From positions 62,001 to 126,000 of the forward strand of contig NZ_FTNE01000007.1 of assembly GCF_900156265.1 (NCBI RefSeq): a stretch of DNA of 64,000 nucleotides, given 5' to 3'. The notes beneath the pieces are model-generated. The model was not told the origin of the DNA. It did not search any database and worked only from the letters and a program-made list of their open reading frames with translations. Position numbers and translations under genes: made by a program. Each line of letters begins with the position of its first letter. Position 1 is the first letter of the stretch. Origin of the DNA: Acidiphilium rubrum (lineage in GTDB: Bacteria; Pseudomonadota; Alphaproteobacteria; Acetobacterales; Acetobacteraceae). Positions 45,610 to 56,049 of the stretch are shown here, piece by piece.

Positions 45610-47217
45610 ATGAGCGGCTTCCGCTCGGCACTCGATCGTCGCGCTGCGGCCTTCGCGCAGAACCACCGCGCCATGCGTGCCCTGGTCGATCAACTCATGG
45701 CCGATGTCGCAGCCATCCGCGCCGGCGGCGGCGAGGCAGCGCGCGCCCGCCACGTCGCGCGCGGCAAATTGCCGGTGCGCGACCGCATCCGCCTGCTGAT
45801 CGACCCGGCCTCGCCCTTTCTCGAGTTCTCGCAATTCGCCGGGCATGATCTCTACCCCGAGCCGGTGCCAGCCGGCGGCATCATCACCGGCATCGGCCGG
45901 GTTGCCGGGCGGGAATGCGTCATCGTCGCGAACGATGCGACGGTCAAAGGCGGCACCTATTTCCCGATCACCGTGAAAAAACACCTGCGCGCCCAGGCGA
46001 TCGCGGCGCAGAACCGGCTGCCCTGCCTCTATCTGGTCGATTCCGGGGGTGCGAATTTGCCGAACCAGGACGATGTCTTCCCCGATCGCGAGCATTTCGG
46101 CCGGATCTTCTACAATCAGGCCACGATGTCCGCCGCCGGCATTCCCCAAATCGCGGTGGTCATGGGCTCCTGCACCGCCGGTGGTGCCTATGTTCCCGCC
46201 ATGGCGGATGAAAGCATCATCGTGCGCGACCAGGGCACGATTTTCCTGGCCGGCCCGCCGCTGGTCAAAGCCGCCACCGGCGAGATCGTCACGGCCGAAG
46301 ACCTCGGTGGGGCGGATGTCCACACCAGGCTCTCCGGCGTCGCCGATCACTATGCCGAATCCGATGCGCACGCGCTCGGTATCGCCCGGCGCATCGTGGC
46401 GTCGCTCAACCTCGCCAAGCCACCGGCGTCCGCGCTGCGCACCCCGCGCCCGCCGCCCGGCGCGCCGGACGATATTTACGGCGTCATCCCGGCCGATCCG
46501 CGCGCCCAGTACGACGTGCGCGAGGTGATCCGCCTGATCGTCGATGATGGGTCGTTCGACGAATTCAAGCAGCGCTACGGCACCACGCTGGTCACCGCCT
46601 TCGCGCATCTCTGGGGCTATCCGGTCGGCATCATCGCCAATAACGGCGTGTTGTTTTCCGAAGCCGCGTTAAAGGGCGCGCATTTCATCGAACTCTGCGC
46701 CCAGCGCGGCATTCCATTGATTTTCCTGCAAAACATCACCGGCTTCATGGTCGGCCGGAAATACGAGGCCGGCGGCATCGCCAAGGATGGCGCCAAGCTG
46801 GTCACCGCCGTCGCCACCGCCAACGTGCCGAAATTCACAATCATCATCGGCGGCTCGTTCGGCGCCGGCAATTACGGCATGTGCGGCCGCGCCTATGATC
46901 CGCGCTTTCTGTGGATGTGGCCGAACGCGCGCATCTCCGTCATGGGCGGCGCCCAGGCGGCGGCGGTGCTGGCGCAGGTCCGGCGTGACAACATCGAGGC
47001 CAAGGGCGGCACCTGGAGTGAAGCCGACGAGGCCGAGTTCAAAGCCCCGATCGCCGCGCAATACGAAACCCAGGGCCACCCCTACTACGCCAGCGCCCGC
47101 CTGTGGGACGATGGCGTGATCGACCCCGCCGACACCCGCATGGTGCTCGGCCTCGGCCTGTCCGCCAGTCTCAACGCTCCAGCGCAGCCGACGCAATTCG
47201 GCCTGTTCCGGATGTGA
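45610..47217 (+). CDS. mccB: Methylcrotonyl-CoA carboxylase, carboxyltransferase subunit
   Basis: A 535-residue carboxyltransferase that moves CO2 from biotin to 3-methylcrotonyl-CoA in leucine degradation. Diagnostic blocks are [89 protein letters not shown] and [34 protein letters not shown]. The length and the [11 protein letters not shown] block favour methylcrotonyl- over propionyl-CoA carboxylase. The stop overlaps the hydratase start (TGATG). Confidence 0.93.
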   Translation: MSGFRSALDRRAAAFAQNHRAMRALVDQLMADVAAIRAGGGEAARARHVARGKLPVRDRIRLLIDPASPFLEFSQFAGHDLYPEPVPAGGIITGIGRVAGRECVIVANDATVKGGTYFPITVKKHLRAQAIAAQNRLPCLYLVDSGGANLPNQDDVFPDREHFGRIFYNQATMSAAGIPQIAVVMGSCTAGGAYVPAMADESIIVRDQGTIFLAGPPLVKAATGEIVTAEDLGGADVHTRLSGVADHYAESDAHALGIARRIVASLNLAKPPASALRTPRPPPGAPDDIYGVIPADPRAQYDVREVIRLIVDDGSFDEFKQRYGTTLVTAFAHLWGYPVGIIANNGVLFSEAALKGAHFIELCAQRGIPLIFLQNITGFMVGRKYEAGGIAKDGAKLVTAVATANVPKFTIIIGGSFGAGNYGMCGRAYDPRFLWMWPNARISVMGGAQAAAVLAQVRRDNIEAKGGTWSEADEAEFKAPIAAQYETQGHPYYASARLWDDGVIDPADTRMVLGLGLSASLNAPAQPTQFGLFRM

Positions 47218-48011
47218 TGACCATGAACGGTCCCATCGATTTCCGCATCGACGGCCTCGGCATCGCCACCGTCACGCTCGACCGCGCCGATCTGCATAAC
47301 GCCTTCGACGATGCCATGATCACCGGCCTGATCGGCATCCTCGCCAAGGTCGCGACCGATGCCGAGATCAGCCTGATGGTCCTGCAAGGCCGCGGCAAGA
47401 GTTTTTCCGCCGGTGCCGATCTGAACTGGATGCGCCGAAGCGCCGCCTACACGCCCGATCAGAACCTGGCGGACGCGCAGGACCTCGCCCGCCTGATGCA
47501 CGCGCTCCACACCATGCCCAAACCGACGATTGCCCTGGTCCAGGGTGGCGTCTTCGGCGGCGGCGTCGGCCTGGTCGCCTGCTGCGATATCGCCATCGCC
47601 ACCACCGATGCCAAATTCAGCCTCTCCGAGGTCCGCCTCGGCCTGATTCCCGCCGTGATCAGCCCCTACGTGATCGAAGCGATCGGCGCGCGCCAGGCCA
47701 GGCGCTATTTCCAGACCGGCGAGATTTTCACCGCCGAGACCGCGCATCGCATCGGTCTGGTGCATGAGGTGGTCGCCCCCGACGCCCTCCATGCCACGCG
47801 CGATGCGCTGATCGCCGCCCTGCAGCGCGGCGGCCCGCAGGCCAAGGCATCCGCCAAGGCGCTGATCGCCGAAGTGGCGGATCGCCCGATCGATCCGGCG
47901 CTGATCGCGCGCACCGCGCGGTTGATTTCCGAGCGCCGCGCCTCGGCCGAAGGGCGCGAGGGTCTGGCGGCGTTCCTCGAAAAACGCACCCCGTCCTGGC
48001 GGAGCGACTGA
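47217..48011 (+). CDS. Enoyl-CoA hydratase, probably methylglutaconyl-CoA hydratase
   Basis: A 264-residue crotonase-family enzyme. The oxyanion-hole blocks GKSFSAGADLNWMRRS and VQGGVFGGGVGLVACCDIAIA are present, as is FSLSEVRLGLIPAVISPYVIEAIG. Position between the two carboxylase subunits, as in liu/mcc operons, points to hydration of 3-methylglutaconyl-CoA to HMG-CoA. ATG 47217 overlaps the mccB stop by one base; ATG 47223 is also possible. Confidence 0.9.
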   Translation: MTMNGPIDFRIDGLGIATVTLDRADLHNAFDDAMITGLIGILAKVATDAEISLMVLQGRGKSFSAGADLNWMRRSAAYTPDQNLADAQDLARLMHALHTMPKPTIALVQGGVFGGGVGLVACCDIAIATTDAKFSLSEVRLGLIPAVISPYVIEAIGARQARRYFQTGEIFTAETAHRIGLVHEVVAPDALHATRDALIAALQRGGPQAKASAKALIAEVADRPIDPALIARTARLISERRASAEGREGLAAFLEKRTPSWRSD

Positions 48012-48014
48012 GCC

Positions 48015-50033
<2,019 letters not shown>

Positions 50034-50089
50034 ACCGGCCGCATCGGCCCCAACCACCCCTGACCCGTCGACGCTTCAAATCCGAAAAC

Positions 50090-50116
50090 GGGATCGTAAT
50101 CCCATGATCGGGATCG
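50090..50116 (+). promoter_or_regulatory. Candidate enhancer site for the efflux operon
   Basis: GGGAT-CGTA-ATCCC (50090-50103) is a perfect inverted repeat. CGGGATCG at 50089-50096 recurs at 50109-50116, twenty bases (two turns) later. It lies about 65-90 bases upstream of the sigma-54 promoter, a usual place for NtrC-type activators. Confidence 0.45.
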
Positions 50117-50177
50117 CGGGCGCGCACCCACGGCCAAATCCATCCTGCTTTACCGCGCCATCCACGCCAACCCCGCA

Positions 50178-50193
50178 TGGCACAGGATTTGCT
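50178..50193 (+). promoter_or_regulatory. Sigma-54 (-24/-12) promoter of the efflux operon
   Basis: TGGCACAGGATTTGCT matches the consensus TGGCACG-N4-TTGCW at all but one position, with correct GG-GC spacing. The predicted start of transcription is near 50204, and the adaptor gene begins at 50223 behind GGGAG. Confidence 0.78.
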
Positions 50194-50222
50194 CTCAGCG
50201 ATGTAACCGCCTGGGAGCCACG

Positions 50223-51491
50223 ATGCCTGATTTCCAAATTCCCGAACGCGTCCAGCGCCGCGTGCTGCGCCAGCGCCGCGCCACTCTGGCGGCACTTGCC
50301 GTTCTCGGCGTCGCTCTGGTCGCAGCCCTCGTGGTCATCCTGCCCTCCGGCCCATCGGTCGCGCGGGATTCGCTGGTCATCGCGCAGGTGCGGCAGGGAC
50401 GGTTCCTTGTGCGGGTGCAGGCGCCCGGCGTGCTGCGGCCGCGCGGGGAACGTTTCGTCACGGCATCGGTGCCCGGCGTCGTGGCGCGCGTGCTGGTGCG
50501 GCCGGGCGATGTGGTCACCCGGTCGAGCGTCTTGGTCCGGCTGGTCAATCCGCACCTGCAATCCGCCCTGATCGCCGCACAATCGGATCTGGCCGATGCC
50601 AAGGCCACCCGCGCCTCGCTGGCCGCCACGCTCGATAACACGCGCCTGACCATGGCGGCCGAACGCGCCACCGCCCGCGCCGCCGCCGAGGCCGCAGCCC
50701 TGCGTGCCCAGGCCGAACGCGGCCTCGCGGCCGAACACGTCGTGGCACAGCTCGACTATCGCAAAACCATCCTCGATGCCGCGACCGCGCGCGAACAGGT
50801 GGCGCTGACCGAGCAGCGCATCGCCGCCTTCGCGCGCAATCAGGCGGCCCAGCTCGCGGCCCAACAGGCGCGGCTCGCGGCGTTTCAGGCGGCGTTGGCG
50901 GAAGCGCAGGCCAATGTCGCGTCCCTCGCGGTCGGCGCGGGTGAGGCCGGCGTGGTGCAGAGCGTCGCGGCCCAGCCGGGCCAGACCCTGGCCTTGGGCG
51001 GCGCCGTCGCAAAAATCGCGAGCCTCGCCGATCTGAAGGCGGCGCTCGATGTCGCACCGAGCGAGGCGGGCGAGGTCGCTTCAGGCCAATCGGCCAGCAT
51101 CCGTCTGAACGATCAAGGCGAAAGCCGCATCACCGGCATTATCACCCGCGTCTCGCCCGCGGTCGAGCACGGCAGTGTGCGGGTCGATGTGAAACTGCCG
51201 ACGCATTTGCCCCCCGGCACCAGGCCCGATCTCGCGGTGCTGGGCGATATCGATGTCACGACCATCGCCAACACGCTCTCGGTCGCCCGGCCGGTCGATG
51301 CGCGGCCCGATAGCGCGGCGATCGTGTATCGGCTGGTCGATGGCGGACACAAGGCCATCCCGGTCCGCGTCCGTTTCGGTACCACCTCGGCCAACGCCAT
51401 CCAGGTGCTCGCGGGCCTGCACGCCGGCGACCGGATCATCGTGTCCGATACCGGCAGCTTCGCCGGCAAACCGATGATCCGCATCCGATGA
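50223..51491 (+). CDS. Periplasmic adaptor (HlyD/MacA-like membrane fusion protein)
   Basis: A 422-residue protein with one N-terminal helix (LAALAVLGVALVAALVVIL). It is followed by the half-lipoyl motif GERFVTASVPGVVARVLVRPGDVV, a long alpha-hairpin (about 120-230, Ala/Gln-rich coiled coil), the second lipoyl half (GAGEAGVVQSVAAQPGQTLALGG) and beta-barrel/membrane-proximal domains (GLHAGDRIIVSDTG). It should link the MacB-like ATPase/permeases in the inner membrane to the TolC-like channel encoded next. First gene of the operon, right behind the sigma-54 promoter. Confidence 0.9.
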   Translation: MPDFQIPERVQRRVLRQRRATLAALAVLGVALVAALVVILPSGPSVARDSLVIAQVRQGRFLVRVQAPGVLRPRGERFVTASVPGVVARVLVRPGDVVTRSSVLVRLVNPHLQSALIAAQSDLADAKATRASLAATLDNTRLTMAAERATARAAAEAAALRAQAERGLAAEHVVAQLDYRKTILDAATAREQVALTEQRIAAFARNQAAQLAAQQARLAAFQAALAEAQANVASLAVGAGEAGVVQSVAAQPGQTLALGGAVAKIASLADLKAALDVAPSEAGEVASGQSASIRLNDQGESRITGIITRVSPAVEHGSVRVDVKLPTHLPPGTRPDLAVLGDIDVTTIANTLSVARPVDARPDSAAIVYRLVDGGHKAIPVRVRFGTTSANAIQVLAGLHAGDRIIVSDTGSFAGKPMIRIR

Positions 51492-52870
51492 GGCGGGCAG
51501 GGGTCCTCACGGCGCTGGCAGCCGCCCTGCCGGGCAGCGCCCATGCCGCCAGCCTGTGGACCGTCTGGCAGGCGGCGCGCGCGAACGATCCGGCATTTCT
51601 GGCGGCCTCCGCACAGCTGCGCGCGGCGGCCACCGCGCAACCCACCGCCCTCGCGGCCCTGCTGCCGCAATTCACCGTCGCGGCGGCGGCCGGGCCGCAG
51701 AACCAGGCGTTCGAAGGTGCCGATTTCTACGGCAGCGGCTTCGAGCCGATCCGCCAGGATCAGCGGATCGGCGTCTCCACCTGGCAGGCCACGCTGAGCC
51801 AGACCCTGTTCGACTGGAGCCAGATCAAAACCCTGCAAGCCGCCGGATTTTCCGTGCAGCAAGCCGCCGCCACCTATCAGGCCCGGCTCGAGGCTCTGAA
51901 CGTCCGGGTGATCACCGATTACGTCGCGGTGCTGGCCGCAAACGACAATCTTGCCTCGCTGCGCGCGGCGGCACGGGGCTTCGCGCTGCAATATCACGAT
52001 GCCGAAGCACGCTACCGCGCCGGCATGGACGGGGTGATCGGCGCCGATGAATCCCGCGCCGCCGCTCGCTCGATCGAGGCGCAGGTGGTCCAGGCCCAGA
52101 CCAGCCTGATCGCCGCCCGCGAGACCTTGGCGGCACTGACCGGCGATCAGGTGCAGGTGAGGGGGTCTTTCCCGGTCGCCCTGGCCCTGCCGGCACCCGG
52201 CCGCATCGCCACCTGGCTCGCGCGCGCCGCCAGCGGCAACCCGACCCTCGCGGCGGCAAAACTCACCGTGCACGACGATGCGGCGCTGATCGCGGCGGCG
52301 CGCGGGGCCTACCTGCCGAGCATCTCGCTCCAATTGCAGCACACCCATACCGCCCAGGGTGGCCGCGCGGGCTATGCCTTTTTCGGCCAGGGCATCACCG
52401 GCCCGGCCTATTCGCTGCAACAGGGCAATGCGGTGACGGTGCAGATGAACTGGAACGTCTTTTCCGGCGGTGCGACCCGCGCGGCGGTCGATCAGGCCCG
52501 CGCCCGGCGCGACGCGGCGGCGGCCAACGCCGCAACCGCGCGGCTCGCCGTGATCCGCACGGTGCGGACCGATTATTTCGCCGTCCTGCTCGATCGCGCC
52601 CGCCTCGCCGCCGCCCGTGCCGCGGCAACGGCGGCGGCGCGCGCGGTGCAGGCGGCGGCGGATGGCGTGCGCGCCGGCCTGATCAGCGCGAGCGACCTGA
52701 TCGCCGATCGCCAGGCGCTCCTGTCCGCGCAACTGGCGCTGCACGCCGCGGTGGTTGCCGCCATCGACCACGAAGCCGGCCTCGCCCAGGCGGCCGGCAG
52801 CGCGACACCGTTGCTGGTGCGCCGCATCTCGACGATTTTAACCAAGCACGCCCCGCATCAGGAGAAGTGA
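51488..52870 (+). CDS. TolC-family outer-membrane channel
   Basis: A 460-residue outer-membrane factor. A signal peptide (AGVLTALAAALPGSAHAAS) precedes two OEP repeats: DPAFLAASAQLRAAATAQPTALAALLPQ ... QTLFDWSQIKTLQ and NPTLAAAKLTVHDDAALIAAARGAYLPSISLQ ... WNVFSGGATRAAVDQARARR. These are the typical TolC strand/helix borders. The start overlaps the adaptor stop (ATGA). Confidence 0.92.
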   Translation: MRRAGVLTALAAALPGSAHAASLWTVWQAARANDPAFLAASAQLRAAATAQPTALAALLPQFTVAAAAGPQNQAFEGADFYGSGFEPIRQDQRIGVSTWQATLSQTLFDWSQIKTLQAAGFSVQQAAATYQARLEALNVRVITDYVAVLAANDNLASLRAAARGFALQYHDAEARYRAGMDGVIGADESRAAARSIEAQVVQAQTSLIAARETLAALTGDQVQVRGSFPVALALPAPGRIATWLARAASGNPTLAAAKLTVHDDAALIAAARGAYLPSISLQLQHTHTAQGGRAGYAFFGQGITGPAYSLQQGNAVTVQMNWNVFSGGATRAAVDQARARRDAAAANAATARLAVIRTVRTDYFAVLLDRARLAAARAAATAAARAVQAAADGVRAGLISASDLIADRQALLSAQLALHAAVVAAIDHEAGLAQAAGSATPLLVRRISTILTKHAPHQEK

Positions 52871-52872
52871 CC

Positions 52873-53616
52873 ATGACCGAAACCGTCATCGACGTGATCG
52901 ATCTGAAAAAAATCTACCGCACCGATCAAGTCGAAACCCATGCGCTGGCCGGGGTCGATCTCGCGGTCAAGCGCGGCGAATACGTCGCGGTCACCGGCCC
53001 GTCGGGATGCGGCAAATCGACCCTGATGGCGATCCTCGGCCTGCTCGATGATCCATCCGCCGGGGTCTATCGGCTGGCCGGTCAGGATGCGGCGCATCTG
53101 CGTGAACGCGACCGCGCCATTTTCCGCAACCGCCACATCGGCTTCGTGTTCCAGGCGTTCAACCTGATCGGCGATCTGAGCGTCGCGGAAAACGTCGCCC
53201 TGCCGCTGATCTATCGCGGCGGCATCGCCAAGGCCGCGCGCGATGAGCGGGTCGCCGCCATCCTGTCGGACATCGGCATGGCCCACCGCGCGCAGCACTA
53301 CCCCGCGCAACTATCGGGCGGCCAGCAGCAGCGCGTCGCGATCGCCCGCGCCCTGGTGACCGAGCCCGATATCATCCTCGCCGACGAACCCACCGGCAAT
53401 CTCGATTCCAAAGCCGGCGAGGCGGTGATGGCGCTGCTCGAAGATCTGAACACGAACAAGGGTGCGACCATCCTGATGGTCACGCACGACCTGCACTACG
53501 CCCGCCGCGCCCGCCGCATCGTCCGGCTCTCCGACGGCCAGGTGGTCGACGAAAGCTTCGGCGAAGCGGTGGTGGCGCTGCACAAGGAAGACGATCATCT
53601 GCCGGGCGCCGTATAA
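52873..53616 (+). CDS. MacB/LolD-type ABC transporter ATPase
   Basis: A 247-residue ATPase. Walker A is GPSGCGKST, the Q-loop region FVFQAFNLIGDLSVAENVALPL, the signature LSGGQQQRVAIARALV and Walker B IILADEPTGNLDSK, all of the MacB/LolD/FtsE branch that drives mechanotransmission exporters. ATG 52873 has AGGAG nine bases upstream and was preferred over GTG 52867, which overlaps the preceding stop. A C-terminal tail (VDESFGEAVVALHKEDDHLPGAV) is a little longer than usual. The stop overlaps the first permease start. Confidence 0.94.
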   Translation: MTETVIDVIDLKKIYRTDQVETHALAGVDLAVKRGEYVAVTGPSGCGKSTLMAILGLLDDPSAGVYRLAGQDAAHLRERDRAIFRNRHIGFVFQAFNLIGDLSVAENVALPLIYRGGIAKAARDERVAAILSDIGMAHRAQHYPAQLSGGQQQRVAIARALVTEPDIILADEPTGNLDSKAGEAVMALLEDLNTNKGATILMVTHDLHYARRARRIVRLSDGQVVDESFGEAVVALHKEDDHLPGAV

Positions 53617-56045
53617 TGATCGGCGCCATGGCAAACGATGCGGCAACGGCGTGCCGCGGCTTGATGCGCCGCCCCTTCTACGCGGTGGCGAGCATCGTGA
53701 TGCTGGCATTGGCGATCGGCGCGAACGTCACCGCGTTCGGCGTGTTCTACGGCTATAATGTCCGCGCGCTACCCTATCACGCGCCGTCGCGTCTGATGCT
53801 GGTCGCAGCCGCGTCGCAGCGGATCGATCCGGATGATCCGGAAATCTCCGCCAAAACCTATTGGGCGTTGCAAGGCCGGCTTCCTTCCGTGCAATCGGTC
53901 GGACTCTGGGCCTATATCGGGCCGGCGGCCGCGATGGTGGATGGCCGGGCGCAGCAAGTCGATACCGCGGATGTGACACCCTCGTTCCTGACCACGCTGG
54001 GGGTGCGGCCGCTGATCGGCCGGTTGCCCAGTGTTGCCGCGGGCCTGCCGAGCGGGCCGCATGAGGCGGTGATTTCGGCGCAATTCTGGCGCGCGGCATT
54101 CAGTGGCAGCGATGCGGTGCTGGGCCGGCACATCGTGATCGGCGGCGTCAGCGAACGCATCGTCGGCGTGTTGCCCGCATCGTTCGGGTTTGTCAGCGCG
54201 ACCGATCTCTGGGCCGCGTATGTCCCGCCACGGACCGGGATTCCCGCGTCGAACGGCAACAAGTTCATGCCGGTGCGTCTGGCACAAGGTGCCAGCGCCG
54301 CCCAGCTCGATGTGCAACTGACCCGGGCGCTGCAGCGCATCGAGGCAGTCAACAACCCCGCGGCGTCGGCGCGCGAACAGCATAATCGCGAACGCCTGAT
54401 CGCCCGGCCGATCCGCCCGGCGCTGCTCGGGATGACGCCGTTCGGCGCATTGCCCTCCCTGGTGCAGGCCATGGCCGTGCTGCTGCTCGTGCTGGCCATT
54501 GCCAACGCCGGCAATCTGGCGCTGGTGCGCAACCGGGCGCGCTTGCAGGACTATGCAATCAGGCGAATTCTGGGCGCGCGGCGCGGATCGCTGCTCCGGC
54601 TGTTCCTGCTCGAACAAGTGCCGATTGTCCTCGCGGTCGGCGCGGGCGGCGCGTTGATCGGCTGGGTGGCCTTGCAGGATTTGCAGGAGTTTCAGCCGAT
54701 TTTCCACGCCAGCCCGTTCGGCATCGCGACCGGCGCGCCCGCACAGGCGTTCGGTCTGGCGCTGACACTGGTGTCGCTCCTGCTGGTCGCATCAGGACCA
54801 TCTGTGCAAATCTGGCGGCAAACCCTGGGCGACCGGGCCGATCACGGCACCCGGGCAACCTTGTCGCCGGGCGCAAGGCGAACCCAGAACGCGCTCGGCG
54901 CGCTACAGGTCGGGCTGGCGGCGATCCTGTTGATCGGCAGCGCCGCATTGTCGATCAGCCTGCATCAGATCCTGACCCAGCAGCGGGGATTTCAAACCAA
55001 AGGGCGGGTGGTCGCTTCGGTCCTGATGCCGCCGGCGCTCGCCAATCTCACGGTGCTGGGCCGCGTTGTCGATGCGGTCTCGCATCTGCCGGGCATCGCG
55101 GCTTCGGGTGGCAGCCTCGAATGGTCCTACCCGCTGACCAAAACCCTGATCGAGGTCGGCGTATTTCCCGATCGGCCGCGCGCTCAGGCCGAGGGGGTCT
55201 ATTTCGTGCCGATCGTGGGACATTATTTCCGTGCGCTCGGGATCGATATCGCCGCAGGGCACGGTTTCGGCCTTGCGGCCAAGGCGGCCAGTTGCCACCG
55301 GGACCTCATCGTCAGCCAAGACCTCGCACAAGCGAGTTTTGCCAAGGGCGCGATCGGCAAGCAGCTCAACCTGGCCGGCGACCTCTACCCGATCATCGGG
55401 GTGACACCACGCCTGTTGTGGCAGCCCTCGGGCAAGGACGGTATCAGCGGCACGATGTTTTTCCCCGCCGCCTGTCTCGCGACGTTGAAGGCGCCGTTTC
55501 CATTTCGCGGCGCGACCATCATCGCCGATGCCCGCGGCGGCCCGCGCGCCGCGATCAGCGCGATCGATCATGCCATCGGTGTCGCCGCCCCGGGCGCGGT
55601 GGTCACCAGCATCGAGCCATACTCCCAGGTGATTTTCGCCAGCACCGCGTTTCGCACCCTGATCGCGCGGCTCGTCGCGGCGTTCGCCGCACTGGCGCTG
55701 CTGCTCGCCGCCCTCGGGGTCTATGCGGTGAATGCCTTCATCGCCCGCGCCCGCCTGCCGGAATTCGGCCTGCGGGCAATGCTGGGGGCGGATGCCGGGC
55801 GCCTGCTGCGCACCGCTCTGGTCGATGCCGCATGGGTGCTCGCCGCGGGGTTGACCGGTGGCGCGATCGGCGGGTTCTTCCTGGTGCGGATGATGCAGCC
55901 GGTGCTGTTTCACATCGGCGCGGTGCTGCCGTGGATTTTCGCGGCGGCGCTGGGGCTGATCGCGATCGTGGTCATCATGGCCGCCTGGCGGCCCGCGTCG
56001 CAGGCGGCCAATCTGCCGGTCAAGACATTGTTGGATGCAGGGTGA
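53616..56045 (+). CDS. FtsX/MacB-type ABC permease, paralogue A
   Basis: An 809-residue inner-membrane permease with duplicated architecture. An N-terminal helix (FYAVASIVMLALAIGANVTAFGVF) and periplasmic MacB-type domain are followed by an FtsX three-helix block near 285-400 (LVQAMAVLLLVLAIANAGNLALVRNRARLQDYAIRRILGARRGSLLRLFLLEQ). A second periplasmic domain and a second FtsX block follow at about 680-800 (VAAFAALALLLAALGVYAVNAFIARARLPEFGLRAMLGADAGRLLRTAL). Eight-helix permeases of this kind are known from MacB-like and acidobacterial orphan permeases. Starts on the last base of the ATPase gene. Confidence 0.92.
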   Translation: MIGAMANDAATACRGLMRRPFYAVASIVMLALAIGANVTAFGVFYGYNVRALPYHAPSRLMLVAAASQRIDPDDPEISAKTYWALQGRLPSVQSVGLWAYIGPAAAMVDGRAQQVDTADVTPSFLTTLGVRPLIGRLPSVAAGLPSGPHEAVISAQFWRAAFSGSDAVLGRHIVIGGVSERIVGVLPASFGFVSATDLWAAYVPPRTGIPASNGNKFMPVRLAQGASAAQLDVQLTRALQRIEAVNNPAASAREQHNRERLIARPIRPALLGMTPFGALPSLVQAMAVLLLVLAIANAGNLALVRNRARLQDYAIRRILGARRGSLLRLFLLEQVPIVLAVGAGGALIGWVALQDLQEFQPIFHASPFGIATGAPAQAFGLALTLVSLLLVASGPSVQIWRQTLGDRADHGTRATLSPGARRTQNALGALQVGLAAILLIGSAALSISLHQILTQQRGFQTKGRVVASVLMPPALANLTVLGRVVDAVSHLPGIAASGGSLEWSYPLTKTLIEVGVFPDRPRAQAEGVYFVPIVGHYFRALGIDIAAGHGFGLAAKAASCHRDLIVSQDLAQASFAKGAIGKQLNLAGDLYPIIGVTPRLLWQPSGKDGISGTMFFPAACLATLKAPFPFRGATIIADARGGPRAAISAIDHAIGVAAPGAVVTSIEPYSQVIFASTAFRTLIARLVAAFAALALLLAALGVYAVNAFIARARLPEFGLRAMLGADAGRLLRTALVDAAWVLAAGLTGGAIGGFFLVRMMQPVLFHIGAVLPWIFAAALGLIAIVVIMAAWRPASQAANLPVKTLLDAG

Positions 56046-56049
56046 AGCG